In this document: in pieces, positions 38,601 to 47,446 of the stretch
Layout of the letters: each line of letters begins with the position of its first letter
How positions within the stretch are numbered: position 1 is the stretch's first letter
Source of the DNA: Marivirga harenae
GTDB taxonomy: Bacteria > Bacteroidota > Bacteroidia > Cytophagales > Cyclobacteriaceae
Direction of reading: 5' to 3'
Length of the DNA stretch: 64,000 bases
Assembly: GCF_030534335.1 (NCBI RefSeq)
Contig: NZ_CP130565.1
Span: 3,059,501 to 3,123,500, forward strand
The notes under the pieces: generated by a model
Databases searched by the model: none
Told to the model about the DNA's origin: nothing
The model's input: only the letters and a program-made list of their open reading frames with translations
Position numbers and translations under genes: made by a program

Positions 38601-38995
38601 TAGAAAATGCTTCCTACAAAGCTGCTAATACCTTTCAAACTGTTGTAATGTTGAATAAGGGGGATGGTGATTTTGAAAAAGTGGATTTACCTTTTGAGGC
38701 ACAATTTTCAGTAATTCATGCCATAAAGGCTATAGATGTCAATCAAGACGGTAATTTAGACTTGATTCTAGCTGGAAATGAGGGAGATTTTAAACCGCAA
38801 TATGGTAAATTAGATGCAAATGATGGATTAGTGCTCTTCGGAGACGGGACAGGTGAATTTAGTGTGGTGGAAGAGCATAAGAGTCTAGGTATTAACGGTA
38901 ATGTCCGATCAATAAGCGCCATTAATATTAATAATCAAGAGCATTTACTCTTTGGAATCAATGATGATAAACCAATAGTATTACAAATAAAATAA
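35657..38995 (+). CDS. VCBS/FG-GAP repeat and ASPIC/UnbV lipoprotein 1
   Basis: This 1112-residue lipoprotein has its lipobox cysteine at residue 20 (FIPFLACDNN). It has many FG-GAP/VCBS calcium-binding repeats of the D-x-N-x-DG-x-D type (for example DINNDGLQD near 35889 and DINQDGYKD near 36043). An ASPIC/UnbV domain (about 37255-37490, NRDAIGAKVQVYSG...RGFQSSVDYNLHFGLG) sits mid-protein, followed by more repeats. It should form surface or periplasmic beta-propellers. Such proteins often accompany SusCD pairs in Bacteroidota and may substitute for SusE/F-type binding proteins (inference). It is paralogous to the next gene. Confidence 0.88.
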   Translation: MSIKKSFFYLILIFIPFLACDNNSTNEKTTTKEIITYELLDSSRTGITFLNQVENRDQFNIFSYRNFYNGGGVGVVDINNDGLQDIIFTGNQVNNKLYLNKGNFQFEDITESAGLKGYGGWSTGVSIVDINQDGYKDIYVSNAGYEEGRNPFNELFINNGDNTFTEKAKEYGLNEPGYTTHAAFFDYDGDGDLDVYILNNSFIPVNTLNNSNKRDLYAEDWDVKEFVKGGGDKLLRNDNGQFVDVSREAGIYGSLIGFGLGVTVGDINGDHLQDIYVSNDFFERDYLYINQGNGTFSEESKKWMGHMSLASMGADLADINNDGYPEIFTTEMIPETDQLIKQKLQFENYNTYQLKLRRDFYHQYMHNALQLNTGNGSFQEIAWYAGVAQSDWSWGALMFDANMDGYNDIFVCNGVYQDVTDADFMDFFANDVVQRMVLTGKKDKMEDVLAKMPSNPQANKLFINSGNLQFNSKEHEMGMGQETFSNGAAYADLNNDGSLDVIVSNLNHLSTIYKSNAKTDSTHFLKVALAFEKPNRDAIGAKVQVYSGEKQFHRQMMPTRGFQSSVDYNLHFGLGNIQKIDSIRVIWPDKLSSLIQNPPIDTLLKINYKDETKEEGEAVTPLLKETTKQYFQQVNHDFKSHEEDHHVDFYYEGLIMRMLSKEGPTFQVIDLNKDGLDDVIMGAAKGQSSSVYFQLPNGSFKSTQLSDIENEVTAVHAFDANGDGLLDLYFGSGGNHQSENNPVFNDHLFVQTKSETFEKSKEAIPETGLNTSVVLSFDYDDDGDLDLFVGSRSVPQEYGQSPKSFLFENDGNGNFKDMTIRRAIDLDNLGMITDAKLADINQDGNQNLILVGEWMGVEIFEITGKQLKKLEKNPLQELKGWWNTVEISDLNNDGLADLVVGNRGDNFYFTATDEMPVKIWLEDFDGNGDKDKILTRTLNGRDIPLQQKGEMIGQLPGLKKQSLKYEDYGKKSIVDLMGADKIENASYKAANTFQTVVMLNKGDGDFEKVDLPFEAQFSVIHAIKAIDVNQDGNLDLILAGNEGDFKPQYGKLDANDGLVLFGDGTGEFSVVEEHKSLGINGNVRSISAININNQEHLLFGINDDKPIVLQIK

Positions 38996-39000
38996 TTTAA

Positions 39001-42000
39001 ATGAAAGTAACGAGTATAAGATTTTGTTCTATGAAGAATGAGCTTTCAAAGTTTTCGAATGCTATTTTACTTATTCTTCTGTTCCAAGTAGTTTCCGCTT
39101 GTAATGATTCAAAGGAAAACTACTTCGAATTATTAGATGCTCAGAAAACTGGTTTAGATTTCGAGAACAACTTACAGCAAACAACAGATTTCTCCTTTTT
39201 TGATTATATGTATTTTTACAATGGAGGAGGAGTGGCTGCTGGGGATTTCAATAAGGATGGATTGGTTGATTTATTTTTTACCTCCAATATGGGAGAAAAC
39301 AAACTTTTTGTTAATGAAGGGGATTTTAATTTCAAGGATGTAAGTAAAGAAGCAGGAATTATAGGAAAAGGGTTTTGGTCCACTGGTGCTTCAGTGGTAG
39401 ATATAAATCAGGACGGTATGCTGGATATCTATGTGAATGTAGTAGGTGATCATGAAGTACTTAAAGGTTCAAATCAGCTGTTTATTTGCAAAAGCATAGA
39501 AAACGGTATTCCTGTTTTTGAGGATGAAGCTATTGCTTATGATTTAGATTTGGCAGGCTTCGGTACCCAAGCAGTATTTGCCGATTTTGATAAAGATGGA
39601 GACTTAGATATGTTTCAGCTTAATCACAGCATTCATCAAAATGGGACGTTCGGAAAAAGAGACTCTTTTGAGGGCGAAACTAGTAATGTTTCTGGAGATA
39701 GGTATTTTAGAAATGATAATGGTACCTTCGTAAATGCCACCAAAGAAAGCGGGATTAATAGTTCAGTGATTGGCTATGGCCTGGGAGTTGTTGTGGGAGA
39801 TGTGAATAATGACGGTTTTCCTGATATATATGTGGGCAATGATTTTCATGAAAATGATTATCTCTATATCAATCAGAAGGACGGTACCTTTAAAGAAATC
39901 CTGACTGAACAAATTCAGCACACGAGCCGGTTTTCTATGGGTGTAGATCTGGCAGATATTAACAATGATGGATTTAGTGATATCATTTCTCTTGATATGC
40001 TTCCTTATGACCCCCAAATTTTAAAAAGTAGCTTGGGAGAAGATGCTTTTGATGTTTACCGATTTAAAAAGGATTTTGGATATAATGATCAATTTGCTAG
40101 GAATAACCTTCAATTAAACAATCAAAATGGTACTTTTAGTGAGATTGCACTTTATTCAGAGGTTTATGCAACTGATTGGTCGTGGGCGCCCCTTTTTATG
40201 GATTTTGACAATAATGGACAAAAGGATTTATTTGTGTCCAATGGAATTCCTAGAAGGATGAACGATATTGACTATATGAATTTCATGAACTCCAATATCG
40301 ATCAACGTAAAAAAACCGAGATGGGCATGGTTGATAAAGAAGATCTAGAAATAGTAGAGAAAATGCCAAAAATAAAGCTGCCCAATCGTTTTTTCTCCAA
40401 CAATGCTGACTTAACCTTTGATGATGTCAGTTCTTATATTTCCAATAACAAAAACTCCTATTCCAATGGAGCTATTTATGTTGATATGGATAATGATGGT
40501 GATTTGGATATTGTCGTTAACAATTTAGAGGACAAGCCTTTTATCTATAAAAATACTGCTGTTGAAAAGGGCAGAAGTGGTAAGTTTATTCAATTGGATC
40601 TTTTGGGTACTGAAAATAATCGCAATGCCATTGGTAGTAGGGTCATTGTAAAGTTGAAAAATGGCCAATCAATAAATTATGAGCACTATCCAGTTAAAGG
40701 TTTTCAAAGCTCAGCTCAAGATAAATTCCATATTGCTGTGGGTGACAGTAGTCAAGTAGAAAGTATTCAGTTAATCTGGCCCAATGACAAAGTTCAAAGC
40801 TTAAGCAGTTTAGGATATGACAGGTTGTACAAAGTAGAATATCAAAAAGGATTACCTCAATTTGATTTTAGCACATTGCATCCGCAAGAATATGATTATG
40901 AAATTACCGAAATGCAAGATTCATTGGATTTGAAAGTAGTTCATGAAGAAAATCCATTTGTTGAATTTCTCAGGGAGCCCTTAATGCCTCATATGGTTTC
41001 CTCCGAAGGCCCTGCACTTTCGGTTGCTGATGTAAATGGGGACGGAAAAGAGGATTTCTTTTTCGGTTCATCAAAAAGAGTAGCCAGTCAGCTATGGATA
41101 CAAACAAATGCAGGGAAATTTCAACTTACCGAACAACCATTGATCGAAAGTGATAGTACTTTTGAAGATGTCGATGCTGTTTTTACTGATATTGATAATG
41201 ATGGGGATCAAGATATAATCATTGCCTCAGGTGGAAACGAATACAGAGGTGATTCTGAGTATATCACACAAAGGGGTTATCTAAATGATGGACAAGGTAA
41301 TTTCAATGAAAAGTATGTATTTGAGCATAGTCATATGACTGCTTCAACCGTCACGGTTGCTGATTTTAATGATGATGGATACGTGGATGTCTTTTTTGGT
41401 GGGAGAGCTATTCCTTACGGATATGGTCTGGATCCAGAGTCGAAGCTATACATAAACGATCAAAGCGGTAGTTTCAAATTAGCAAATAAGTCATTTGCAC
41501 CCTTTTTGGATAATTTAGGAATGGTTACGGATGCAAGTGCAACAGATATTAATGGAGATGGAAAAAATGATATTGTTTTGGCAATAGAGTGGGGAACTAT
41601 TAAAATCATGCTGAACGAAGGTGATAAATTCAGCCTTCGGGATGTGGGACCTCAAAAAGGATGGTGGAAGCATGTGAAGACTGGAGATTTTAATGGCGAT
41701 GGACTAGTAGATATAATTGCAGGCAATACAGGAGAAAATTCCAGAATAAAACCCACAGAAAAGGAGCCAGTCAATTTATATATTAAGGATTTTGATGACA
41801 ATGGTCAAACAGATCCTGTATTAACCTATTTTCTTGATGGTCGTGAAATCCCCTTTGCTAATCATGCTGAATTATTGAAGCAATTACCGAACCTTAAGAA
41901 GCAGTGGAAATATGCCCAAGATTTTTCTAGAGCTAATTTGGACGAAATTTTTGGAAGTACGGATTTAGAAGAATCTAAGAAATTGTCAGCTAATGATTTT

Positions 42001-42357
42001 TCTAGCTACTATTATCAAAATGATGGAAATGGAGAATTTATAGCCCAAGTCTTACCTATGGAGTTGCAGATTTCAACCTTAAATGCAATTGAATTTATTG
42101 ATGCTGATAGTAGTAGGGAACTTTTAGGGGCGGGTAATTTTTATGAGAATAATATTGAAATGGGTAAATATGATGCACAATTTGGCACCGTTTTTCAATT
42201 TCAAGATTCAGTTATTAAAGTCAAAAAGGCGAGAAACTTACGACTTGACGGTCAGGTCAGGAATATGCAGTCGATAAAAGTGAATGATAATAATTATATT
42301 TTGGTTGCAAGAAATGATAATAGCTTAAAATTAATTGCAATTGAAAAAAGTAAATAA
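39001..42357 (+). CDS. VCBS/FG-GAP repeat and ASPIC/UnbV lipoprotein 2
   Basis: This is the tandem paralogue of the preceding gene: 1118 residues with the same order of FG-GAP repeats, ASPIC/UnbV domain (about 40590-40845) and C-terminal repeats. Shared features are the FYNGGGV opening, GYGLGVVVGDVNNDGFPDIYVGND and the closing DGREIPFANHAELLKQLPNLKKQW region. The ATG at 39031 gives a standard lipoprotein signal (MKNELSKFSNAILLILLFQ, Cys24) and is a likely alternative to the ATG at 39001, which adds ten residues. It follows its neighbour by 5 bases. The function is unknown; it is probably a surface binding protein or a partner of the haloperoxidase encoded next. Confidence 0.86.
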   Translation: MKVTSIRFCSMKNELSKFSNAILLILLFQVVSACNDSKENYFELLDAQKTGLDFENNLQQTTDFSFFDYMYFYNGGGVAAGDFNKDGLVDLFFTSNMGENKLFVNEGDFNFKDVSKEAGIIGKGFWSTGASVVDINQDGMLDIYVNVVGDHEVLKGSNQLFICKSIENGIPVFEDEAIAYDLDLAGFGTQAVFADFDKDGDLDMFQLNHSIHQNGTFGKRDSFEGETSNVSGDRYFRNDNGTFVNATKESGINSSVIGYGLGVVVGDVNNDGFPDIYVGNDFHENDYLYINQKDGTFKEILTEQIQHTSRFSMGVDLADINNDGFSDIISLDMLPYDPQILKSSLGEDAFDVYRFKKDFGYNDQFARNNLQLNNQNGTFSEIALYSEVYATDWSWAPLFMDFDNNGQKDLFVSNGIPRRMNDIDYMNFMNSNIDQRKKTEMGMVDKEDLEIVEKMPKIKLPNRFFSNNADLTFDDVSSYISNNKNSYSNGAIYVDMDNDGDLDIVVNNLEDKPFIYKNTAVEKGRSGKFIQLDLLGTENNRNAIGSRVIVKLKNGQSINYEHYPVKGFQSSAQDKFHIAVGDSSQVESIQLIWPNDKVQSLSSLGYDRLYKVEYQKGLPQFDFSTLHPQEYDYEITEMQDSLDLKVVHEENPFVEFLREPLMPHMVSSEGPALSVADVNGDGKEDFFFGSSKRVASQLWIQTNAGKFQLTEQPLIESDSTFEDVDAVFTDIDNDGDQDIIIASGGNEYRGDSEYITQRGYLNDGQGNFNEKYVFEHSHMTASTVTVADFNDDGYVDVFFGGRAIPYGYGLDPESKLYINDQSGSFKLANKSFAPFLDNLGMVTDASATDINGDGKNDIVLAIEWGTIKIMLNEGDKFSLRDVGPQKGWWKHVKTGDFNGDGLVDIIAGNTGENSRIKPTEKEPVNLYIKDFDDNGQTDPVLTYFLDGREIPFANHAELLKQLPNLKKQWKYAQDFSRANLDEIFGSTDLEESKKLSANDFSSYYYQNDGNGEFIAQVLPMELQISTLNAIEFIDADSSRELLGAGNFYENNIEMGKYDAQFGTVFQFQDSVIKVKKARNLRLDGQVRNMQSIKVNDNNYILVARNDNSLKLIAIEKSK

Positions 42358-42364
42358 TTCAGTA

Positions 42365-43702
42365 ATGAAAAGAAAAGTATTATATTTTTTAATAGGTTTT
42401 GGGATATTTTTTTCCTGTTCTCAAAGTAATAATCATAAAACTCCGGTAAACGCAGGTGATTTGCATTCTTTAATGCAAGAAGTAACTGATATTACAGTCC
42501 ATGATATTTTTTCTCCACCAGTTGCTAGTAGAGTTTACGTTTACTCTGCGATTTCCAGCTACGAGGTTTTAGCATTGCAGGATTCTAGTTATTCCTCCTT
42601 AGCTGGTCAGATCAATGGATTAAACCCGATACCTAGGCCAAAAGATGAGCAGGTGAATTTGTTGATTTCTGCACTTTATGCCAATTACTTAATGTCTAAA
42701 AAGTTGATATTTTCAGAAGAAAAAATAGAAGAGTGGTTAGCCAACTGGAAGACTGATTTAGAGAAACGAGGCCTAAATGATTCAGAATGGAAAGCTTCGG
42801 TTGAATATGCAACTGAGGTTCATCAACATATGGTTGATTGGGCAAATGAAGACAATTACAAGGAAACTAGAACCATGTCTAAGCATCCGTTAAGTGATCA
42901 AGCACATCATTGGGAGCCCACACCTCCTGCTTATATGGCAGCCATTGAACCACATTGGAACAAAATTAGAACTTTTGTTTTGGATAGTGCCGACCAATAT
43001 ATTCCACAGCCTCCATACGAATTTAGTATGGAAGAAAACAGTCCATTTTATAAAGAAATGATGGAAGTTTACACAGTGGTGAAAGAGGTTGATGAAGAGA
43101 AGAAGGAAATAGCTTCCTTTTGGGATTGTAATCCATATGTAATGAATATTACAGGCCATGTTATGTTTGCTACAAAAAAAATCACTCCTGGTGGACATTG
43201 GATGGGAATTACTAAAATAGCTGCCCTTCTAGATTCAGCTGATTTAATAAAAAGCAGTCACGCCTACACTAAAACCTCTATCGCATTGGCAGATGGATTT
43301 ATTTCTTGCTGGGACGAGAAATACCGTTCCAATCTAATTCGTCCAGAAACAATCATTAATAGAAGTATTGATGGAGACTGGACACCTACTTTGCAAACGC
43401 CTCCTTTTCCTGAGTATACTAGTGGTCATAGTGTGATTTCTACTGCTGCTGCAAACGCGCTTACAGATGTTTTTGGCGATAACTTTAGCTTTGTGGATAG
43501 CACAGAAGTAAAATTTGGATTACCTAGTCGTGAATTTAATTCATTTAAGGAGGCTTCACAAGAAGCAGCTATTAGTCGTTTGTACGGAGGTATTCATTAC
43601 AGAAGAGCTATTGAAGAAGGTATTTGGCAAGGAAATAAAATAGGGGATTTGATTAGGAAAAAATTGAAGTTTAGAGATAATCAGGCAATAGCTACCAACT
43701 AA
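42365..43702 (+). CDS. Vanadium-dependent haloperoxidase/PAP2-family lipoprotein
   Basis: I start at the ATG at 42365 (MKRKVLYFLIGFGIFFSC, lipobox Cys18), 7 bases after the preceding stop; the upstream ATG at 42335 would overlap that gene and spoil the signal. The 445-residue protein has the PAP2/haloperoxidase active-site motifs: KYRSNLIRP (43319-43345), the TSGH motif (SGH at 43421-43429) and SRLYGGIHYRRA (43574-43609) with the vanadate-ligand histidine. The third motif has alanine where acid phosphatase relatives carry aspartate. The enzyme oxidises halides with hydrogen peroxide, or acts as a phosphatase; the choice cannot be made from the sequence. It probably acts in the periplasm or at the outer membrane. 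Confidence 0.85.
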   Translation: MKRKVLYFLIGFGIFFSCSQSNNHKTPVNAGDLHSLMQEVTDITVHDIFSPPVASRVYVYSAISSYEVLALQDSSYSSLAGQINGLNPIPRPKDEQVNLLISALYANYLMSKKLIFSEEKIEEWLANWKTDLEKRGLNDSEWKASVEYATEVHQHMVDWANEDNYKETRTMSKHPLSDQAHHWEPTPPAYMAAIEPHWNKIRTFVLDSADQYIPQPPYEFSMEENSPFYKEMMEVYTVVKEVDEEKKEIASFWDCNPYVMNITGHVMFATKKITPGGHWMGITKIAALLDSADLIKSSHAYTKTSIALADGFISCWDEKYRSNLIRPETIINRSIDGDWTPTLQTPPFPEYTSGHSVISTAAANALTDVFGDNFSFVDSTEVKFGLPSREFNSFKEASQEAAISRLYGGIHYRRAIEEGIWQGNKIGDLIRKKLKFRDNQAIATN

Positions 43703-45331
43703 ATGATGGGAAATCGTGTGACAAAATCAAAAATCTATTATTTGTTCATTTTAATATGGCTTTCAACTTCTTGTTCGCAAGAAAATGAACAAGGAAATAC
43801 CGACCGAAATCAACTAGACAACTACTTAGAATTTTATGATTCTGAGTTATTTAGGGCCGTTCAATTAGGAGAGGTTTTTGAGGATTCAAAAACTTTTGTC
43901 GATTGCATACCCAAAGTAAGTCTAGAAAAGATTCAGGCTACTTATCTGGCTGAAAAAGGTCAAGTGAATTTTGACTTAAAGTCCTTTGTTCTAGCACATT
44001 TTGAGTTACCGCAAAATCCAATCACTGATTTTCAATCAGATCAGGAAAAAGATATGTACCAACATATCGAAAGTCTATGGCCAATTTTAACTCGATCAAA
44101 AGATACGATACAAAACTCTTCCCTCATTCCTTTACCAAAACCTTATGTTGTTCCTGGTGGACGTTTTAGAGAAATATATTATTGGGATTCATATTTTACT
44201 ATGCTGGGCTTAAAGGCCTCCGGTAAAGATGAATTGGCTAAGAACATGCTGGATAACTTTGCTTCTCTTATTGATAGTTTAGGGTTCATCCCAAATGGAA
44301 ACCGTGCATATTACACAGGAAGAAGTCAACCCCCATTTTTTGCGCTTATGGTTGATGAGTTATATTCAGGTAATCGTACAAGTTTTATATCATATTTGCC
44401 TCAATTAAAGAAGGAATATGGATTCTGGATGAAAGGTAAGGAGACCTTAACCGAAATGCAACCTGCTGCGGGTAGAGTGGTTTTATTGGAAGATAATATG
44501 GTTTTAAATCGATATTATGATGCATTTTCAAGACCAAGACCAGAGTCTTTTAAAGAAGATTATGAATTGGTACATGAATATGATTTACCAAATGAAAAAG
44601 CATATCTGGACTTAAGAGCAGGGGCAGAATCTGGATGGGATTATAGTAGTAGGTGGATGGCTGATTCACAGAAAATGGAAACGATTGAAACTACAAGAAT
44701 TATTCCGATTGATTTGAATGTGTTGTTGTATTTTTCAGAAATTAAAATTGCTCAAGCATACAACTGGAATGAGCAACTCGATAGTGCCGACTTATACTTA
44801 GAGAAAGCGAATAGCAGAAAAAATGCCATTAACAGCATCCTCTGGGATGAAAAGCAAAAAAGATATGCGGATTATAACTTTTCGAACAAGAAACATACTA
44901 GTATTTTAAGCATGGCGATTGCTTATCCACTATTCGCTAAAATTGCTCCAAAAGACAAGGCTCGAATGGTCATTAAGCAAATGCAAGATAGTCTTCTACT
45001 TTCTGGAGGGTTTGTAACTACTACCATAGAAAGTGGACAGCAGTGGGATTATCCAAATGCATGGGCACCATTGCAGTGGATTGGAGTGCAGGCATTATTC
45101 AACTACGGACAGCATGATTTGGGGCTTGAGGTTATGGATAGATGGTTAGGTTTAAATGAGAAAGTTTACCAGCAGACGGGAAAGATGATGGAAAAATATA
45201 ATGTAGCAGATACTAGCTTGCAAGCAGGTGGAGGCGAATATCCATTGCAAGATGGTTTTGGATGGACTAATGGTGTTGCTGTTGCTATGAAGAAAATACT
45301 GACAGAAAAAGAAACGATTGAAGTAAAGTGA
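43703..45331 (+). CDS. treA: Alpha,alpha-trehalase lipoprotein, GH37
   Basis: The 542-residue lipoprotein (lipobox near Cys24, LSTSC) shows both trehalase signatures: PGGRFREIYYWDSYF (about 44155-44199) and QQWDYPNAWAPLQW (about 45040-45080), plus PNGNRAYYTGRSQPPFF and the C-terminal GGGEYPLQDGFGWTNG loop. It hydrolyses trehalose to two glucoses by inversion, here in the periplasm or at the membrane. The start codon follows the stop of the haloperoxidase gene with no gap (TAA then ATG), so the two are translated together. It gives the strongest clue to the substrate of the whole locus. Confidence 0.93.
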   Translation: MMGNRVTKSKIYYLFILIWLSTSCSQENEQGNTDRNQLDNYLEFYDSELFRAVQLGEVFEDSKTFVDCIPKVSLEKIQATYLAEKGQVNFDLKSFVLAHFELPQNPITDFQSDQEKDMYQHIESLWPILTRSKDTIQNSSLIPLPKPYVVPGGRFREIYYWDSYFTMLGLKASGKDELAKNMLDNFASLIDSLGFIPNGNRAYYTGRSQPPFFALMVDELYSGNRTSFISYLPQLKKEYGFWMKGKETLTEMQPAAGRVVLLEDNMVLNRYYDAFSRPRPESFKEDYELVHEYDLPNEKAYLDLRAGAESGWDYSSRWMADSQKMETIETTRIIPIDLNVLLYFSEIKIAQAYNWNEQLDSADLYLEKANSRKNAINSILWDEKQKRYADYNFSNKKHTSILSMAIAYPLFAKIAPKDKARMVIKQMQDSLLLSGGFVTTTIESGQQWDYPNAWAPLQWIGVQALFNYGQHDLGLEVMDRWLGLNEKVYQQTGKMMEKYNVADTSLQAGGGEYPLQDGFGWTNGVAVAMKKILTEKETIEVK

Positions 45332-45469
45332 TTGTGTAATTATATACCAAAACATCTTTATGTCAAAATTATAGATCGGTTTGTTTGGGCATTTCCTTTG
45401 TGCCGTTCGTATTGGAAATAATACCTTAATGGAGCTACGAAGCCTTCTGTTTTCAGGAGATCCAAGGAT

Positions 45470-45477
45470 TATTTTTG
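45470..45477 (+). promoter_or_regulatory. TAnnTTTG -7 element before the small membrane protein and symporter
   Basis: TATTTTTG matches the -7 consensus and lies 61 bases upstream of the small ATG at 45539. With it the small gene and the symporter could be transcribed separately from the SusCD-trehalase block. Confidence 0.35.
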
Positions 45478-45538
45478 ATTTATTACCATTCACCAAAACT
45501 CATTTTTTATTTTCGAAAAATCCATCTAATTTCCAACA

Positions 45539-45673
45539 ATGGAAAATGATAAAGATTTAGAAGACAATAAACCACCTGTTTTAGGCAGATGGAAAAACTT
45601 TTATTGGTTGTTGATCACTGTTTTGGTCATTTTAATAAGTATTTTTTATGCTATAACATTGTATTTTAAATGA
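45539..45673 (+). CDS. 44-residue single-pass membrane protein overlapping the symporter
   Basis: This gene is too short for usual ORF cut-offs. It encodes 44 residues: a charged N-terminus (MENDKDLEDNKPP), an amphipathic patch (VLGRWKNFYW) and one membrane helix (LLITVLVILISIFYAITLYF). Its stop overlaps the symporter start (ATGA at 45670-45673), a classic translational coupling. Small membrane peptides of this kind can stabilise or regulate sodium:solute symporters; that role is an inference. No Shine-Dalgarno is visible, as usual in Bacteroidota. Confidence 0.72.
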   Translation: MENDKDLEDNKPPVLGRWKNFYWLLITVLVILISIFYAITLYFK

Positions 45674-47343
45674 GCTCATTAGATTGGATAATTCTTTTCG
45701 GAACGCTCTTGCTTATAGTGGGCTATGGCGTTTACAAAACCAAAGGAAGTAAAAATATAGAATCCTATTTGAAAGGAGATAACAGTATGAAATGGTGGAC
45801 TATTGGGTTGTCCATCATGGCTACTCAAGCCAGTGCTATCACCTTCTTGTCTACCCCAGGGCAAGCTTATAACAGTGGGATGGGCTTTATTCAGTTTTAC
45901 TTTGGTTTGCCCCTAGCCATGATAATTTTGAGCATCTGGGTTTTACCAATTTTCTATAAATTAAAAGTATACACTGCTTATGAATACTTAGAATCCCGTT
46001 TTGATTTGAAAACTAGGGTTTTGGGTGCTTTTCTTTTCCTTATCCAGAGAGGATTAGCAGCTGGAATTACAATATATGCTCCTGCAATTATACTTTCTAC
46101 TATTTTAGGTTGGCCTCTAGTCTATACCACTGTAGTGATAGGCTCATTAGTAATTATTTATACCGTAAGTGGTGGTACAAAAGCAGTAAGTCAAACCCAA
46201 CAACATCAGATGATTGTGATGATGGGAGGGATGATTGTGGCCGGTTTATTTGTAATAAAACTACTACCTGAGGACATTGGTTTAGCAGAAGCGACCAAAT
46301 TAGCAGGTCATATGGGGAAGCTGGAATTAATCAATACTGACCTGGATTTGGAAAATCGGTATACTCTCTGGACAGGATTGCTCGGAGGATTATTTGTTGC
46401 TTTATCATATTTTGGAACCGATCAGTCCCAAGTGGCTCGGTATCTTTCGGGTAAGTCATTAACAGAGAGTAGATTAGGGTTGATGTTTAACGGGTTATTG
46501 AAAATCCCTATGCAATTTGTAATTCTATTTATTGGAGCATTGGTTTTTGTATTTTATCAATTTAATCAAGCCCCAGTTTTCTTCAATGAAGCTGCAAAAG
46601 ATGAAGTGTACCTAGATCCTGTACAAAAAGAAAAATATCAATCTGTAGAAAAAGAGTACTCCAATCTATTTGAAGAAAAGAGAAGACAAGTGCAATTATT
46701 GTCTGAAGCTCAAGGAGATGAAATTCAAGTACTGAAGCAAAGTATAGCTCAAATTCATGACCAAGAGAATCAACTTCGAGAAGAAGCTAAAACTATAATT
46801 AAAAATACAAATGAAGATTTGGAGACAACTGATACAGACTATGTTTTCATTACTTTCGTGATGGAAAACTTGCCCAAGGGAATTATAGGTCTTTTGTTGG
46901 CAGTCATTTTTTCTGCTGCTATGTCTTCTACTGCCTCCGAGCTAAACGCCTTGGCTTCCACGAGCATAATTGATATTTATAAACGTAATATTTATCAAAA
47001 TGGTAGTGAAAGGCATTACTTAATCGCCTCAAAGCTTTTTACACTATTTTGGGGAATTGTAGCAGTATTATTTGCCACTTTTGCTGGATTATTGGATAAT
47101 CTTATTCAAGCAGTAAATATCCTCGGATCAATATTTTATGGAACTATTTTGGGCGTATTCTTATCCGGTTTCTTTATTAAATATATTAAAGGTAATGCTG
47201 TTTTTATCGGGGCTCTGGTGGCTCAAGCTGTCGTATTGTATTTTTATTTTTTTAGTGAAATGGCATATTTATGGTTCAATCTCCTTGGTTGTGGGATTGT
47301 GATTATGACTGGACTAGTTTATCAATTTTTTAAGAATAGGTGA
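45670..47343 (+). CDS. Sodium:solute symporter (SSS/SLC5 family)
   Basis: This 557-residue transporter has about 13 membrane helices with the SSS signatures WTIGLSIMATQASAITFLSTPG and GLLLAVIFSAAMSSTASELNALAS. An unusual charged, coiled-coil-like insert (about residues 315-385, EKYQSVEKEYSNLFEEKRRQ) precedes the last helices; such inserts occur in Bacteroidota SSS proteins. Its place after trehalase suggests glucose or trehalose uptake across the inner membrane, driven by sodium. Sugar specificity is inferred from context only. Confidence 0.9.
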   Translation: MSSLDWIILFGTLLLIVGYGVYKTKGSKNIESYLKGDNSMKWWTIGLSIMATQASAITFLSTPGQAYNSGMGFIQFYFGLPLAMIILSIWVLPIFYKLKVYTAYEYLESRFDLKTRVLGAFLFLIQRGLAAGITIYAPAIILSTILGWPLVYTTVVIGSLVIIYTVSGGTKAVSQTQQHQMIVMMGGMIVAGLFVIKLLPEDIGLAEATKLAGHMGKLELINTDLDLENRYTLWTGLLGGLFVALSYFGTDQSQVARYLSGKSLTESRLGLMFNGLLKIPMQFVILFIGALVFVFYQFNQAPVFFNEAAKDEVYLDPVQKEKYQSVEKEYSNLFEEKRRQVQLLSEAQGDEIQVLKQSIAQIHDQENQLREEAKTIIKNTNEDLETTDTDYVFITFVMENLPKGIIGLLLAVIFSAAMSSTASELNALASTSIIDIYKRNIYQNGSERHYLIASKLFTLFWGIVAVLFATFAGLLDNLIQAVNILGSIFYGTILGVFLSGFFIKYIKGNAVFIGALVAQAVVLYFYFFSEMAYLWFNLLGCGIVIMTGLVYQFFKNR

Positions 47344-47446
47344 GCTCTTATACAGAATCTTTTATTTTTACTTATAGTTTTTATTCAAGTTGTATTTTGT
47401 GCAATATTTGGAGATTTCGTTCTCTAGTTGTATTTTTCTAATCTAT

